Part shown: one piece after another, positions 1-7,015 of the stretch
Position numbering within the stretch: the stretch's first letter is position 1
Layout: each line of letters starts with the position of its first letter
Source: CAYGBW01 sp964348185
GTDB taxonomy: Bacteria; Desulfobacterota; BSN033; WVXP01
Direction of reading: 5' to 3'
Assembly: GCA_964348185.1 (NCBI GenBank)
Contig: CAYGBW010000095.1
Location: 1 to 13,128 of the forward strand
DNA length: 13,128 nucleotides
Program-made: the position numbers and the translations under genes
The notes under the pieces: generated by a model
What the model saw: only the letters and a program-made list of their open reading frames with translations
Told to the model about the DNA's origin: nothing
The model's database searches: none

Positions 1-1
1 C

Positions 2-730
2 AAGGTTTCGATGATCTTTCAAGACCCCATGAATGCCCTGAATCCCGTTTTCACGGTTGGCGGACAGCTCTATGATGTGATTCGTTTTGCCCAACTGGGC
101 TCGGGCGACGGAGAAAAAAGGGTCAGAACCGAGATCCATGACAGGGCCATCGCCGCACTCGAAGAGGTCAGACTCCCGGATCCCGAGCGGATCCTCAGGA
201 GCTATCCTCTTGAGCTCAGTGGGGGGATGCGTCAACGGGTATTGATCGCCATGGCTCTGGTCAACGGACCGGGTTTCCTGATCGCCGATGAGCCGCAAAC
301 CGCCCTTGATGTGACCATCGGTGCCCAGATTCTAGACTTGCTGAACGAACTTGTCAGAACAAAGGGGATCTCCGTACTGCTCATCACCCATAATCTCGGC
401 GTCATCAAGGAGACGACGGAACGGGTCTATGTCATGTATGCCGGACAGGTTGCGGAGGCGGCCCCAACTCCACTCCTGTTCGAGAATCCGAAACATCCGT
501 ATTCACAAGGGCTCCTCGCATCTGTCCCCCGCCTGACCGGTGGCGAGATCGCCGAAGGAATCCGAGGAACCGTGCCGGCCTATACAGAGGCTCCTCCGGG
601 ATGTCGTTTTCATCCTCGATGCGACTACGTCATGCCAGTCTGCTCGCAGCGGAAACCACCACTTTTCCGGGTCGAGCCCGATCACGATGTGGGATGCTGG
701 CTTTACGGCGAAGAAGGAGGGGCCAGGTGA
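2..730 (+). CDS. Dpp/Opp-type ABC transporter ATPase, first subunit (5' end cut by window)
   Basis: This is an ATP-hydrolysing subunit of a peptide/opine/nickel-class ABC importer, acting at the cytoplasmic face of the inner membrane. The reading frame is already open at base 2, so the Walker A part lies upstream and the ATG at 11 is internal. Visible motifs are the Q-loop FQDP, the ABC signature LSGGMRQR, Walker B FLIADEPQTALD and the H-loop LLITHN. The C-terminal oligopeptide-transporter extension carries four cysteines (GCRFHPRC, VMPVC, VGCW). Two positions differ from the family norm: DEPQTALD where DEPTTALD is usual, and THN where THD is usual; the catalytic E and H are intact. It is followed by a second ATPase with a 4-base overlap, the usual DppD-DppF pairing. 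The substrate cannot be read from the ATPase; peptide, hydantoin or another small solute are all possible. Confidence 0.93.
   Translation, partial: KVSMIFQDPMNALNPVFTVGGQLYDVIRFAQLGSGDGEKRVRTEIHDRAIAALEEVRLPDPERILRSYPLELSGGMRQRVLIAMALVNGPGFLIADEPQTALDVTIGAQILDLLNELVRTKGISVLLITHNLGVIKETTERVYVMYAGQVAEAAPTPLLFENPKHPYSQGLLASVPRLTGGEIAEGIRGTVPAYTEAPPGCRFHPRCDYVMPVCSQRKPPLFRVEPDHDVGCWLYGEEGGAR
715..720 (+). promoter_or_regulatory. Ribosome binding site fixing the GTG start of the second ABC ATPase
   Basis: AGGAGG sits 6 bases before GTG at 727, inside the 3' end of the preceding gene. It supports the GTG start overlapping the upstream stop (GTGA, 727-730) over the ATG at 601, which would overlap the first ATPase by 130 bases. 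Confidence 0.75.
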
Positions 731-1713
731 GCGATCCTCTCCTCGTCGTTGTCGATCTGGTCAAGCGTTTCCCAATCCGGACCGGAATCTTCCACCGAAA
801 AGTTGCAGAGGTGAAGGCTGTCGAATCGGTCAGTTTCGACATCCGAGGGGGTGAGATCTTCGGTCTGGTGGGAGAGTCGGGCTCCGGAAAGTCAACGGTC
901 GGAAAGACGCTGCTTGGCATCTACAAGCCGACAAACGGGACTATCCGGTTCAAGGGGAAAGACGTCACGACCCTGACGAAGGACAATTCCCGGTTTCTCA
1001 AAAAAGAAGCCCAGATGGTCTTCCAGGACCCCAAGTCCTCCCTCAATCCCCGTCGAAGCATCAAGAGCACCCTCGAGGAGGCATTGATTGTCCACAAGAT
1101 TGGCAATAACGGGCGCGAACGGGAGAGGATGGTCGCGAATCTCCTCGAAATGGTCGAACTTCCAGCGAGCTATATGTACAAGTATCCCTCCATGCTCAGC
1201 GGAGGACAGCGTCAACGCGTGGCGTTCGCCCGCGCCTTGGCCCTCGACCCGTCTTTCATCGTTCTCGATGAGCCGACCTCAGCGTTGGATGTGTCTGTCC
1301 AGGCCAAGATGATCCGTCTTCTCCAGCGTCTCCAAGCCAAGCGTCAGATCTCATACCTCTTTATCTCCCATGATCTTAGTCTGATGCGCACCATGGCCAG
1401 TCGAACCGCCGTTATGTATTTAGGGCGGATTTATGAACTTGCGTCCACCGAGGAGCTCTTTACGAATCCCCTCTATCCCTATACGAAGACGCTGATCTCA
1501 GCGGTTCCGGTTGTGTCCGAAGAAGAACGGCGGATGAAACCCGAAAAGCAGAGTCTGGGTGGGGAGATTCCCAGTCCGATAAACCCGCCGACGGGGTGTG
1601 CCTTTCATCCCCGCTGTAGTTTGGCGGAACCGGTGTGCTCGGAGCAGCTTCCGGACCTTGTGGAGGTCGCGCCCGGTCATCTTGTCCGTTGCCATGTTGT
1701 AACGAGTGCCTGA
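727..1713 (+). CDS. Dpp/Opp-type ABC transporter ATPase, second subunit
   Basis: This is the second ATPase (DppF/OppF type, 328 aa from GTG 727), expected to pair with the preceding subunit to power solute uptake. Motifs are complete: Walker A GESGSGKST at about residues 49-57, Q-loop FQDP at 99-102, signature LSGGQRQR at 157-164, Walker B FIVLDEPTSALD from 177 with catalytic E182, and H-loop H215. The C-terminal oligopeptide extension ends in a four-cysteine cluster (GCAFHPRC, EPVC, VRCH), spaced like that of the first subunit. The start was chosen because AGGAGG lies 6 bases upstream and homology to the family begins just after it. The permease and binding-protein genes must lie upstream of the window or elsewhere. 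The family assignment is secure; the substrate is unknown. Confidence 0.93.
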   Translation: MSDPLLVVVDLVKRFPIRTGIFHRKVAEVKAVESVSFDIRGGEIFGLVGESGSGKSTVGKTLLGIYKPTNGTIRFKGKDVTTLTKDNSRFLKKEAQMVFQDPKSSLNPRRSIKSTLEEALIVHKIGNNGRERERMVANLLEMVELPASYMYKYPSMLSGGQRQRVAFARALALDPSFIVLDEPTSALDVSVQAKMIRLLQRLQAKRQISYLFISHDLSLMRTMASRTAVMYLGRIYELASTEELFTNPLYPYTKTLISAVPVVSEEERRMKPEKQSLGGEIPSPINPPTGCAFHPRCSLAEPVCSEQLPDLVEVAPGHLVRCHVVTSA

Positions 1714-1783
1714 CAGATAAACAAAAGACAGATCACGGGTGAAAGACGGAGTCAGTGTGAATCCATGAAAAGGAGGGAACAGA

Positions 1784-2908
1784 ATGGTTGCCATAGAATC
1801 GGAGCAGGACATTCAGGACTTTGTGCGGGGATGCACGTTTATGGGGACAGGAGGGGGAGGCGATCCCAAGGATGGGATTGCCTGGCTGAGCGCGGCCCGT
1901 GACGAGGGGAAAGAGATGACCCTCGTGGATCATTCAGAGATTCCAGACGATGCTTGGACGGTCTGCCCTTTCCTTATGGGGTCGATTGCCCCCCTGACCG
2001 ATGAGACCAAGAAGCGGATGGAGAAGCTGGGGCTGACGCGTGATGCTTACAAGAGTATCCAGGCGGAATCGGTTCGCCTGTTGGAGGAGCAGATGGGGGT
2101 CACGGTCGGTGCCATCGTCGCGATTGAACTCGGGGGTTCCAATACAGCTGGAGCCATCGTGGCTGCAGCAAGACTGGGGATTCCCGCTGTTGATGGTGAC
2201 TATACGGGCCGTGCCATTCCTGAGGTCCCGCAGACCACGCCTTACCTGGCCGATTTACCCCTCTGGCCGATTTCTAGTGTGGATAAATACGGCAATCGCG
2301 TCGTGATCAAAGATAGCACCGGTTACGAGATGGCGGAACGGATCGGAAAGTTCCTCGCTGCCGCTTCCTTTGGCCTTGCCGGGCAGGCTGGGTTCCTTTT
2401 CAAGGGCAGCGACATGAAACGGGTCGTCATCCCTGGAACCCTCTCCAGGTGTCTGGAAATCGGGCGGTCCATCAGAACGTCCAGGGAGGCGGGACGAGAT
2501 TCGGTTAAGGAGATTGTCGGGGAGCTCGATGGGTGGCTCCTGTTTGAGGGAGAGGTGTCCAAGAAAGAATGGGAGGACAAGGAAGGTTACTACTGGGGGA
2601 TTCATACGATCCGTGGTTTTGGTGAATTCAAAGGATCGGAGCTCCAGGTCTGGTTCAAGAACGAGAATCATTACTCCTGGCTCGACGGGAAGCCCTTCGT
2701 AATGAGTCCGGACATGTTGATCGTCGTCGATCGAGACACGGGGGAACCCTTCATGAACGCTGCCATCGCTGAGGGGCATCGGGTGGCGGTCATCGGACTG
2801 CGGGCGATCGAACAGTTCCGGTCACCAAAGGGACTTGATATTCTTGGACCCCGTCATTTTGGGTTTGAAACCGATTATACCCCGATTGAGGAGCTTGTCG
2901 GGTCGTGA
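1784..2908 (+). CDS. DUF917 / S-methyl-thiohydantoin desulfurase family protein
   Basis: This 374-residue cytoplasmic protein matches the DUF917 family, whose domains are now named for S-methyl-thiohydantoin desulfurase and which is often found beside hydantoinases. Family features seen are the glycine-rich GTGGGGDP at residues 21-28, ELGGSN at 115-120 and DGDYTGRAIPE at 137-147, the last being the strongest signature. The C-terminal half is mostly beta-rich. A strong AGGAGG at 1771-1776 lies 7 bases before the ATG. The gene sits between transporter ATPases and a racemase of the Asp/Glu/hydantoin superfamily, so a role in opening or desulfurising a hydantoin-like ring is plausible. Family members have several reported or proposed activities, so the substrate here is inferred. 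The length is typical of the family and there is no signal peptide. Confidence 0.88.
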   Translation: MVAIESEQDIQDFVRGCTFMGTGGGGDPKDGIAWLSAARDEGKEMTLVDHSEIPDDAWTVCPFLMGSIAPLTDETKKRMEKLGLTRDAYKSIQAESVRLLEEQMGVTVGAIVAIELGGSNTAGAIVAAARLGIPAVDGDYTGRAIPEVPQTTPYLADLPLWPISSVDKYGNRVVIKDSTGYEMAERIGKFLAAASFGLAGQAGFLFKGSDMKRVVIPGTLSRCLEIGRSIRTSREAGRDSVKEIVGELDGWLLFEGEVSKKEWEDKEGYYWGIHTIRGFGEFKGSELQVWFKNENHYSWLDGKPFVMSPDMLIVVDRDTGEPFMNAAIAEGHRVAVIGLRAIEQFRSPKGLDILGPRHFGFETDYTPIEELVGS

Positions 2909-2927
2909 TGCGGAGAGAGGGGTTCAC

Positions 2928-3623
2928 ATGAGAATCAAGGTCGTTCTGGCAAGCTCATCCCAGGAGCTGGTTCGAAGCCAGCTTGCCGACCGGCAGAGGT
3001 CCCTGGCTCCCGGGACGGAGATTACCATCGTTGCTCCCAGTCAATGTCCTCCGTCGACTGAGGGCGAAGTCGATGAAGTCATCGCAGCTCCCCAGATCCT
3101 CTCCGAGGTCATCAAGGCAGAGGAAGAGGGCTTCGACGCGGTCACGATTGATTGCGCCTTGGACCCGGGGCTCAAGGCGGCCAAGGGGGCAAGTAGGATC
3201 CCGGTGGTCGGTGCGGGGGAGGCGGCCCTTGCCCTCGCCTTGCTGTTGGGAGACCGCTTCTCTGTTATCATCCCAACACCGGAGAGTCAGGCGCCCATGA
3301 TGTCTAAGATTCGACAGATGGGACTGTGGGATCGTTTGGCTTCGGTTCGGTCGATCAACCTCCATGTACTGGATCTCGACAATCACGAGCAGACATTGGC
3401 CGCGGTTACTGAGGAAGCCCGCATTGCTGTGAATGAGGACGGAGCAGACGTGATCGTTCTAGGCTGCACCGTGATGGGACCGATTGCCAATGCCCTGGCG
3501 GGTCGTCTAAGGGTTCCGGTTGTGGAACCCGGGACTGCTGCCCTGAAACTCGCCGAGGCGTTTACCGCGCCCGGATGGAGCTCCTCCCTACTCCCAAGGA
3601 AAAAAGGAGAAGACGATGAATAA
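2928..3623 (+). CDS. Asp/Glu/hydantoin racemase superfamily protein
   Basis: This 231-residue protein has the two-cysteine layout of cofactor-independent Asp/Glu/hydantoin racemases: C76 in TIDCALDPG and C180 in VLGCTVMG. In the family these act as acid/base on opposite faces of the alpha carbon. PVVGAGEAA and PVVEPGTAALKLAE are further hydantoin-racemase-like segments. The ATG at 2928 is preferred because GGAGAGAGGGG (2912-2922) lies directly upstream and MRIKVVLASS is a natural first beta strand; a start at 2835 would overlap DUF917 by 74 bases. The stop overlaps the next start by 8 bases, so translation is probably coupled. In context it may racemise a hydantoin or amino-acid derivative produced by the DUF917 protein. 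Maleate isomerase-like or other superfamily chemistry cannot be excluded. Confidence 0.88.
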   Translation: MRIKVVLASSSQELVRSQLADRQRSLAPGTEITIVAPSQCPPSTEGEVDEVIAAPQILSEVIKAEEEGFDAVTIDCALDPGLKAAKGASRIPVVGAGEAALALALLLGDRFSVIIPTPESQAPMMSKIRQMGLWDRLASVRSINLHVLDLDNHEQTLAAVTEEARIAVNEDGADVIVLGCTVMGPIANALAGRLRVPVVEPGTAALKLAEAFTAPGWSSSLLPRKKGEDDE

Positions 3624-4695
3624 CCGGTTGGTCAACACCTTTTTCGAGATGGTTCGAATTAGCAGCGAATCCGGGGAAGAGAAGGAATTCATCTCTTATC
3701 TGGAGGGCCTTTTCTCTCGAGAGCTTCAGGCAACCTGCACGATCGACAATCACGGCAACCTTATCGCAAAGATCTCAGCCAAGAACGCCCCGGGGGCAAA
3801 GCCGGTTCTTTTTGGCGTTCATGCCGACACGGTCAAGCCGGGCAAAAACATCGAGCCTGTTCTAGAGAAAGGGGTAATCCGTTCGAGGGGAGAGACGATT
3901 TTGGGTGCCGATGATAAGGCCGGTATCGCGGAGCTCTTTGAGGCGATCAAGACAGCCGAACGTCATCCTCCCCTGGAGATTGTTGTCACCACGGGCGAGG
4001 AGACTGGACTCCTCGGGTCAAAGAACCTCGATGGTTCCTCCCTCAGCGCGAAGATGGGCTTCGTCGTCGACATGGATAATTTGGAGGACATTGTCATCGG
4101 CGGTCCGTCCTATATGGCGATCGATGTGGATGTTATTGGAAAGGCCGCCCACGCAGGAATGGAGCCGGAGAAGGGAATATCATCCATCAAAGCCGCTGCC
4201 TACGCCATCTCAATGTTGAAGGAGGGCTGGATCGATAATGAGACAACGGTCAACGTGGGGATCATCAGGGGAGGGGAGGTGCTCAATGCGGTGCCAGAGA
4301 AGACAGAGGTCAAGATCGAATGCCGAAGCCAATCCCACGAGAAGTGTCTCCAGCAGAGCGACCGGATTCGGGATGTATTTGTGAATGCGGCCCGAGCCAT
4401 GCAGGCCAGGGCAGAGGTGAAAATGGAGCTGACCATAAACGCTTACCAGATTTCAGACGAGGCCGAATCGGTTAACCTGGCCAAACGGGCTGTGATCGAT
4501 GCTGGGCTGCAACCGAGAGTCAGGATTATATGCGGTGGAACCGATGCTGCCCATTACAATGAGAAAGGGGTTGAGACGGTGGTCATTGGGATGGGAGTCA
4601 AGGGGGAGCACACCAAGGAGGAGCACATCACCGTTATGGATATGGAAAAAGGGGTGCGCATCATTCAGCACATTCTTGGAGCGCTCAGCGGGTAG
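3616..4695 (+). CDS. M20 family metallopeptidase, PepT-like
   Basis: This 359-residue zinc exopeptidase resembles the tripeptide-aminopeptidase-like branch of family M20. Expected metal and catalytic residues are present: H69 and D71 in GVHADT, D99 or D100 in GADDKAG, the glutamates of TTGEETG at 128-129, D152 or D154 in VVDMDN, and H337 in KEEHIT. The dimerisation (lid) domain carries GKAAHAGMEPEKG with H179, typical of M20. There is no signal peptide, so it is cytoplasmic. The start has AAGGAGA at 3604-3610 and overlaps the racemase stop by 8 bases. Next to an oligopeptide-type transporter it could cleave an imported di- or tripeptide. M20 also includes N-carbamoyl-amino-acid hydrolases, which would fit the hydantoin-like neighbours, but this sequence reads more like PepT. 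Confidence 0.92.
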   Translation: MNNRLVNTFFEMVRISSESGEEKEFISYLEGLFSRELQATCTIDNHGNLIAKISAKNAPGAKPVLFGVHADTVKPGKNIEPVLEKGVIRSRGETILGADDKAGIAELFEAIKTAERHPPLEIVVTTGEETGLLGSKNLDGSSLSAKMGFVVDMDNLEDIVIGGPSYMAIDVDVIGKAAHAGMEPEKGISSIKAAAYAISMLKEGWIDNETTVNVGIIRGGEVLNAVPEKTEVKIECRSQSHEKCLQQSDRIRDVFVNAARAMQARAEVKMELTINAYQISDEAESVNLAKRAVIDAGLQPRVRIICGGTDAAHYNEKGVETVVIGMGVKGEHTKEEHITVMDMEKGVRIIQHILGALSG

Positions 4696-4707
4696 GGAGA
4701 AGGGGTT

Positions 4708-5226
4708 ATGGATCTATTCGAGGCAATCAAAGGGCGGCGGAGTATCCGGAGGTTTGAAGATCGTCCGGTTCCTCGGGAGGTTTTGGAGCAGCTGATCGAG
4801 GCCGGGATCTGGGCTCCCAGCGGAGGAAATTGGCAGACCTGGCGATTTGTCGTCATGACTGAGAAGGTTATGCTGAAAAAGATAAAGATGGTCAGCCCGG
4901 GTCTTCTCGGGGATCCACCGGCACTCATTGCTATCTGTCAAGATATAAAAGAGGCAGAAAAAAGAGGGGGGAGGATTGCGGTAGAAACGGTTTCTCAGAT
5001 GGATACGGCGATGTGTGCACAGAATATCATGCTCGCTGCATATGCACTCGACCTGGGCACCTGTGCGATTGCCTCGTTTCACAAAGAGGCGGTGCACCGC
5101 CTCCTCCATTTACCAGAACAAATCGTGCCCCAACTCCTCGTCAGCGTCGGATATCCGAAAGGGGCGCCGAACCCCCCAAGGCGAAAAACAGAGGGAATAT
5201 GTTTTTTTGAGGGATACCATGGATAA
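4708..5226 (+). CDS. Nitroreductase family FMN oxidoreductase
   Basis: This 172-residue flavoprotein has the nitroreductase fold. The N-terminal RRSIRRF at residues 10-16 is the FMN-phosphate binding segment, and APSGGNWQTWRF at 36-47 is the second cofactor motif (more usually followed by QPW; here T replaces P). The C-terminal VSVGYPKGAP is the conserved end of the fold. A purine-rich GGGAGAAGGGG precedes the ATG, which lies 12 bases after the peptidase stop. The family reduces nitro groups, quinones, flavins or enones with NAD(P)H; the physiological substrate here is unknown. Position in the catabolic block suggests it acts on a pathway intermediate. The last 8 bases overlap the next gene. 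Confidence 0.92.
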   Translation: MDLFEAIKGRRSIRRFEDRPVPREVLEQLIEAGIWAPSGGNWQTWRFVVMTEKVMLKKIKMVSPGLLGDPPALIAICQDIKEAEKRGGRIAVETVSQMDTAMCAQNIMLAAYALDLGTCAIASFHKEAVHRLLHLPEQIVPQLLVSVGYPKGAPNPPRRKTEGICFFEGYHG

Positions 5227-5512
5227 AAAAGCTCTGGAGGAGAATGTATTTGAACTGATCTCCTATATGGTCGTAAGCGCCCGAAACCTACTCGAGGAAC
5301 CCCATCTCTATGGACCCTTTCGCCTGGTGGATGCGGTGAGTCGGCTTGTGGAGATTCTGAACAATCTGGACCTGCACAGCGAACGCCTCAAAAAGGTCAA
5401 GGACCAGATAGACGGGGGAAAGGAGTCCGTCATGGAGAGTGGCGAAGCGTTTCGCCGATTCCTGGAGGCCCTTGTCTCCTCCCTCGTGGAAGAGATCGAG
5501 GTCATGCCCTGA
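5219..5512 (+). CDS. Small helical protein resembling DUF6092
   Basis: This 97-residue acidic protein is predicted mostly helical and has no signal peptide, membrane segment or metal motif. The segment EEPHLYGPFRLVDAVSRLVE resembles DUF6092, a family of small uncharacterised proteins. That match is from memory and is moderately sure. The ATG at 5219 follows the purine run GAGGG (5209-5213) closely and overlaps the nitroreductase stop by 8 bases, so the two are probably translationally coupled and may work together. A start further upstream in the same frame (5015) would overlap the nitroreductase deeply and is unlikely. A helper or subunit role for the nitroreductase is speculation; no function can be assigned. 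Confidence 0.8.
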   Translation: MDKKALEENVFELISYMVVSARNLLEEPHLYGPFRLVDAVSRLVEILNNLDLHSERLKKVKDQIDGGKESVMESGEAFRRFLEALVSSLVEEIEVMP

Positions 5513-5590
5513 GTGCATAGATGGGATCAGCCCTACCTCAGAGAACCGTGCGACTTGCACCCCCATCCCCAGCAACTTCAATTGCGAAAC

Positions 5591-5621
5591 CCAGTCTGAG
5601 GGCTCAAGGAATTCAGATTGG
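5591..5621 (+). other. Imperfect hairpin in the gap before the FAU-1-like gene
   Basis: CCAGTCTGA at 5591-5599 can pair with TCAGATTGG at 5613-5621 as RNA over 9 positions, with one G-U pair and a 13-base loop. No T-run follows, so it is not a classical intrinsic terminator. It lies 36 bases before the TTG start of the next gene. It could be a leader element, an RNA-processing site or chance. Confidence 0.35.
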
Positions 5622-5657
5622 TCTCCCTGTGCCCAACGGCTCTACGGTGACGGCAAA

Positions 5658-6626
5658 TTGAGAAGAATAGAACTCAAGATAAGGGGCATATACACAACAG
5701 CACTGACCCGGCTTCTCCTGGATAGGGGCTACGGGATCACCCAGCCCTCCGATGAAATTCGTGACCGTTTTGGGATCCAGGCAAGGGAGGCGATCGAGGA
5801 CATCTCCATCTCCGACCGGGACGACCTGCAGGGGATTCGAATCCTTGGAAGAAGACCCCTGGTGGAGAGCCTCCTGGACCACATGGGAGAAGCCCTGCTC
5901 GACATGGTGGTGCGGGTGGAGTCGGCCTTTGAGGAATCTGGCGAGGGTCGAGACGAACAGGTCGTTGCTGACATCGAATTCCCAGGGGCCGCCAAGGTCG
6001 CACTCGATGGGCTGAGAACGCGAGTTCTACCCACCGTGAAGAACCACCATCGGCTGAGGATCATTGGCTCTGACTATGTAGACCTCGTCGAGCGGGAAAT
6101 CGAAAAAACACCCCACAGACAACTCCGGCTGGAGCGTGAAATCATGGATAGGCTTCTCTACCAGCCCTTGAAAAAACACGGGGGGGTCCACTTTGAACAC
6201 GTCAAACCCGAGGAGGGGACCCTGAAGCTTCGAGAGGGGGAGATCGTCTTTCTTGGAGAGGGCCGGCTCACCCTGAGGAGACAGTTCCAACGAGGCCGCT
6301 ATGACGGGCTCGACCTTGAGATTGAACCCGGAGATTATGGAATCACCGAGGTGGTCGAGAGCGCCTGGTCTTTGAGGCATCGTTATTTTACAAAAGGAGG
6401 AGAGCTCAAAGGGGAGTATGGCAATATCAACACCCCGATCGAGCTCTATCCCGACCGAATCCGTTACGTTGACCTTCACGTGGACGTGGTCAAACGGGGA
6501 AATGAGGCGCCAAAAATCATCGACCAGGAAAAACTGCAGTCTATCACCCGAAAAGGTCTCATCAGCCCGAGACTGCAAAAAAAGGCCCTGGAGGTCTCCC
6601 GTCAACTTTTCGAACAGCTGAGATGA
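5658..6626 (+). CDS. FAU-1-like ribonuclease E/G-related protein with DUF402 domain
   Basis: This protein of about 322 residues resembles FAU-1, an AU-rich-RNA-binding, RNase E/G-like protein described in hyperthermophilic archaea. The N-terminus KIRGIYTTALTRLLLDRG (residues 7-24), followed by ITQPSDEI, is the FAU-1 N-terminal pattern. The C-terminal third is a DUF402 domain, with EPGDYG near 225, GELKGEYGNINTPIEL near 247 and RIRYVDLHVDVV near 268. The start is uncertain. Between the end of the previous gene and the conserved N-terminus the only plausible in-frame codon is TTG at 5658, with a weak GGTGA 6-10 bases upstream. An ATG at 5439 would overlap the previous gene by 74 bases and add sequence unlike the family. 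Archaeal relatives are longer, roughly 470 residues. The role in RNA maturation is inferred by family. Confidence 0.82.
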   Translation: MRRIELKIRGIYTTALTRLLLDRGYGITQPSDEIRDRFGIQAREAIEDISISDRDDLQGIRILGRRPLVESLLDHMGEALLDMVVRVESAFEESGEGRDEQVVADIEFPGAAKVALDGLRTRVLPTVKNHHRLRIIGSDYVDLVEREIEKTPHRQLRLEREIMDRLLYQPLKKHGGVHFEHVKPEEGTLKLREGEIVFLGEGRLTLRRQFQRGRYDGLDLEIEPGDYGITEVVESAWSLRHRYFTKGGELKGEYGNINTPIELYPDRIRYVDLHVDVVKRGNEAPKIIDQEKLQSITRKGLISPRLQKKALEVSRQLFEQLR

Positions 6627-6801
6627 ACTGACTGACCCCATGTCATCCCAAGGATAATGACAGTGCATGCTCAATAAAGTGAGGAGCCCTCCCTTGCTTG
6701 GATCGCCCACGGAGTGACTCGAAGGACTTCAAGAGACCTCCAAGAAAGGGGCAGAATGGCACCTGTTTCTTACCTCCAATCTCCAGGCAGAAATAATTGT
6801 C

Positions 6802-6831
6802 TTGACTTTAATTACGAACCTAATCTATAAT
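6802..6831 (+). promoter_or_regulatory. Sigma-70-type promoter for the T6SS operon
   Basis: The -35 box TTGACT (6802-6807) and the -10 box TATAAT (6826-6831) are separated by 18 bases, in a locally AT-rich stretch within a GC-richer region. The predicted transcript starts near 6838, about 175 bases before the first ATG of the block. No other promoter of this quality was seen in the window, which suggests that the genes from 7016 onward form one operon started here. Confidence 0.78.
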
Positions 6832-6906
6832 CAGCTGAAAAGCGGTACAGAAACCGACTGCTTGTTCTGCGTGTTCATGCTCAATGTCTGTGCTGAGTTC
6901 GCTTCT

Positions 6907-6923
6907 GTAACCCCTTTCGTTAC
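6907..6923 (+). other. Short inverted repeat in the T6SS operon leader
   Basis: GTAAC and GTTAC form a perfect 5-base stem around a 7-base loop, roughly 70 bases downstream of the predicted transcription start. It is short enough to be chance, but it lies close to a longer inverted repeat in the same leader. Confidence 0.3.
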
Positions 6924-6945
6924 TTGGCAAGCTGCGTGGGGCGCT

Positions 6946-6973
6946 GGTTACGGCAGGATGAGCCTGCCAAACC
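6946..6973 (+). other. 10-bp bulged inverted repeat in the T6SS operon leader
   Basis: GGCAGG (6952-6957) pairs perfectly with CCTGCC (6963-6968) around a 5-base loop. The stem extends outward with GGTT (6946-6949) and AACC (6970-6973) across a small bulge. It ends about 28 bases before the purine-rich ribosome binding site of the first gene. It could be a regulatory RNA hairpin or a dimeric operator; no T-run follows, so it is not an intrinsic terminator. Confidence 0.45.
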
Positions 6974-7015
6974 GTCCGGATGTCTCTATCTGGAAGGGGA
7001 GAGAGGGGTGTTGCC

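Larger units (their letters stand above)
6627..7015 (+). other. 389-base intergenic region separating the catabolic block from the T6SS block
   Basis: No convincing gene is seen here on either strand. The first part has a weak hairpin at 6641-6662 (TGTCAT pairing with ATGACA around a small inner stem) without a T-run, so it is at best a poor terminator. The middle holds a strong sigma-70-type promoter (6802-6831). The last 175 bases form a leader with inverted repeats at 6907-6923 and 6946-6973, ending in a purine-rich ribosome binding site at 7001-7008. Confidence 0.75.

Noticed and set aside
601..726. Upstream ATG (601) as start of the second ABC ATPase
   Set aside because: It would overlap the first ATPase by 130 bases, while GTG 727 has AGGAGG upstream and matches the family N-terminus.
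5439..5657. Longer N-terminus for the FAU-1-like protein from ATG 5439
   Set aside because: It overlaps the preceding gene by 74 bases, has no ribosome binding site and its residues are serine/proline-rich and unlike the family.
6641..6662. Hairpin after the FAU-1-like gene as an intrinsic terminator
   Set aside because: The stem is short and bulged and no T-run follows, so termination is not supported.
6757..6771. TGGCAC resembling the -24 half of a sigma-54 promoter before the T6SS operon
   Set aside because: The -12 GC is absent at the required spacing (TT is found at that position), and a much better sigma-70-type promoter lies 45 bases downstream.
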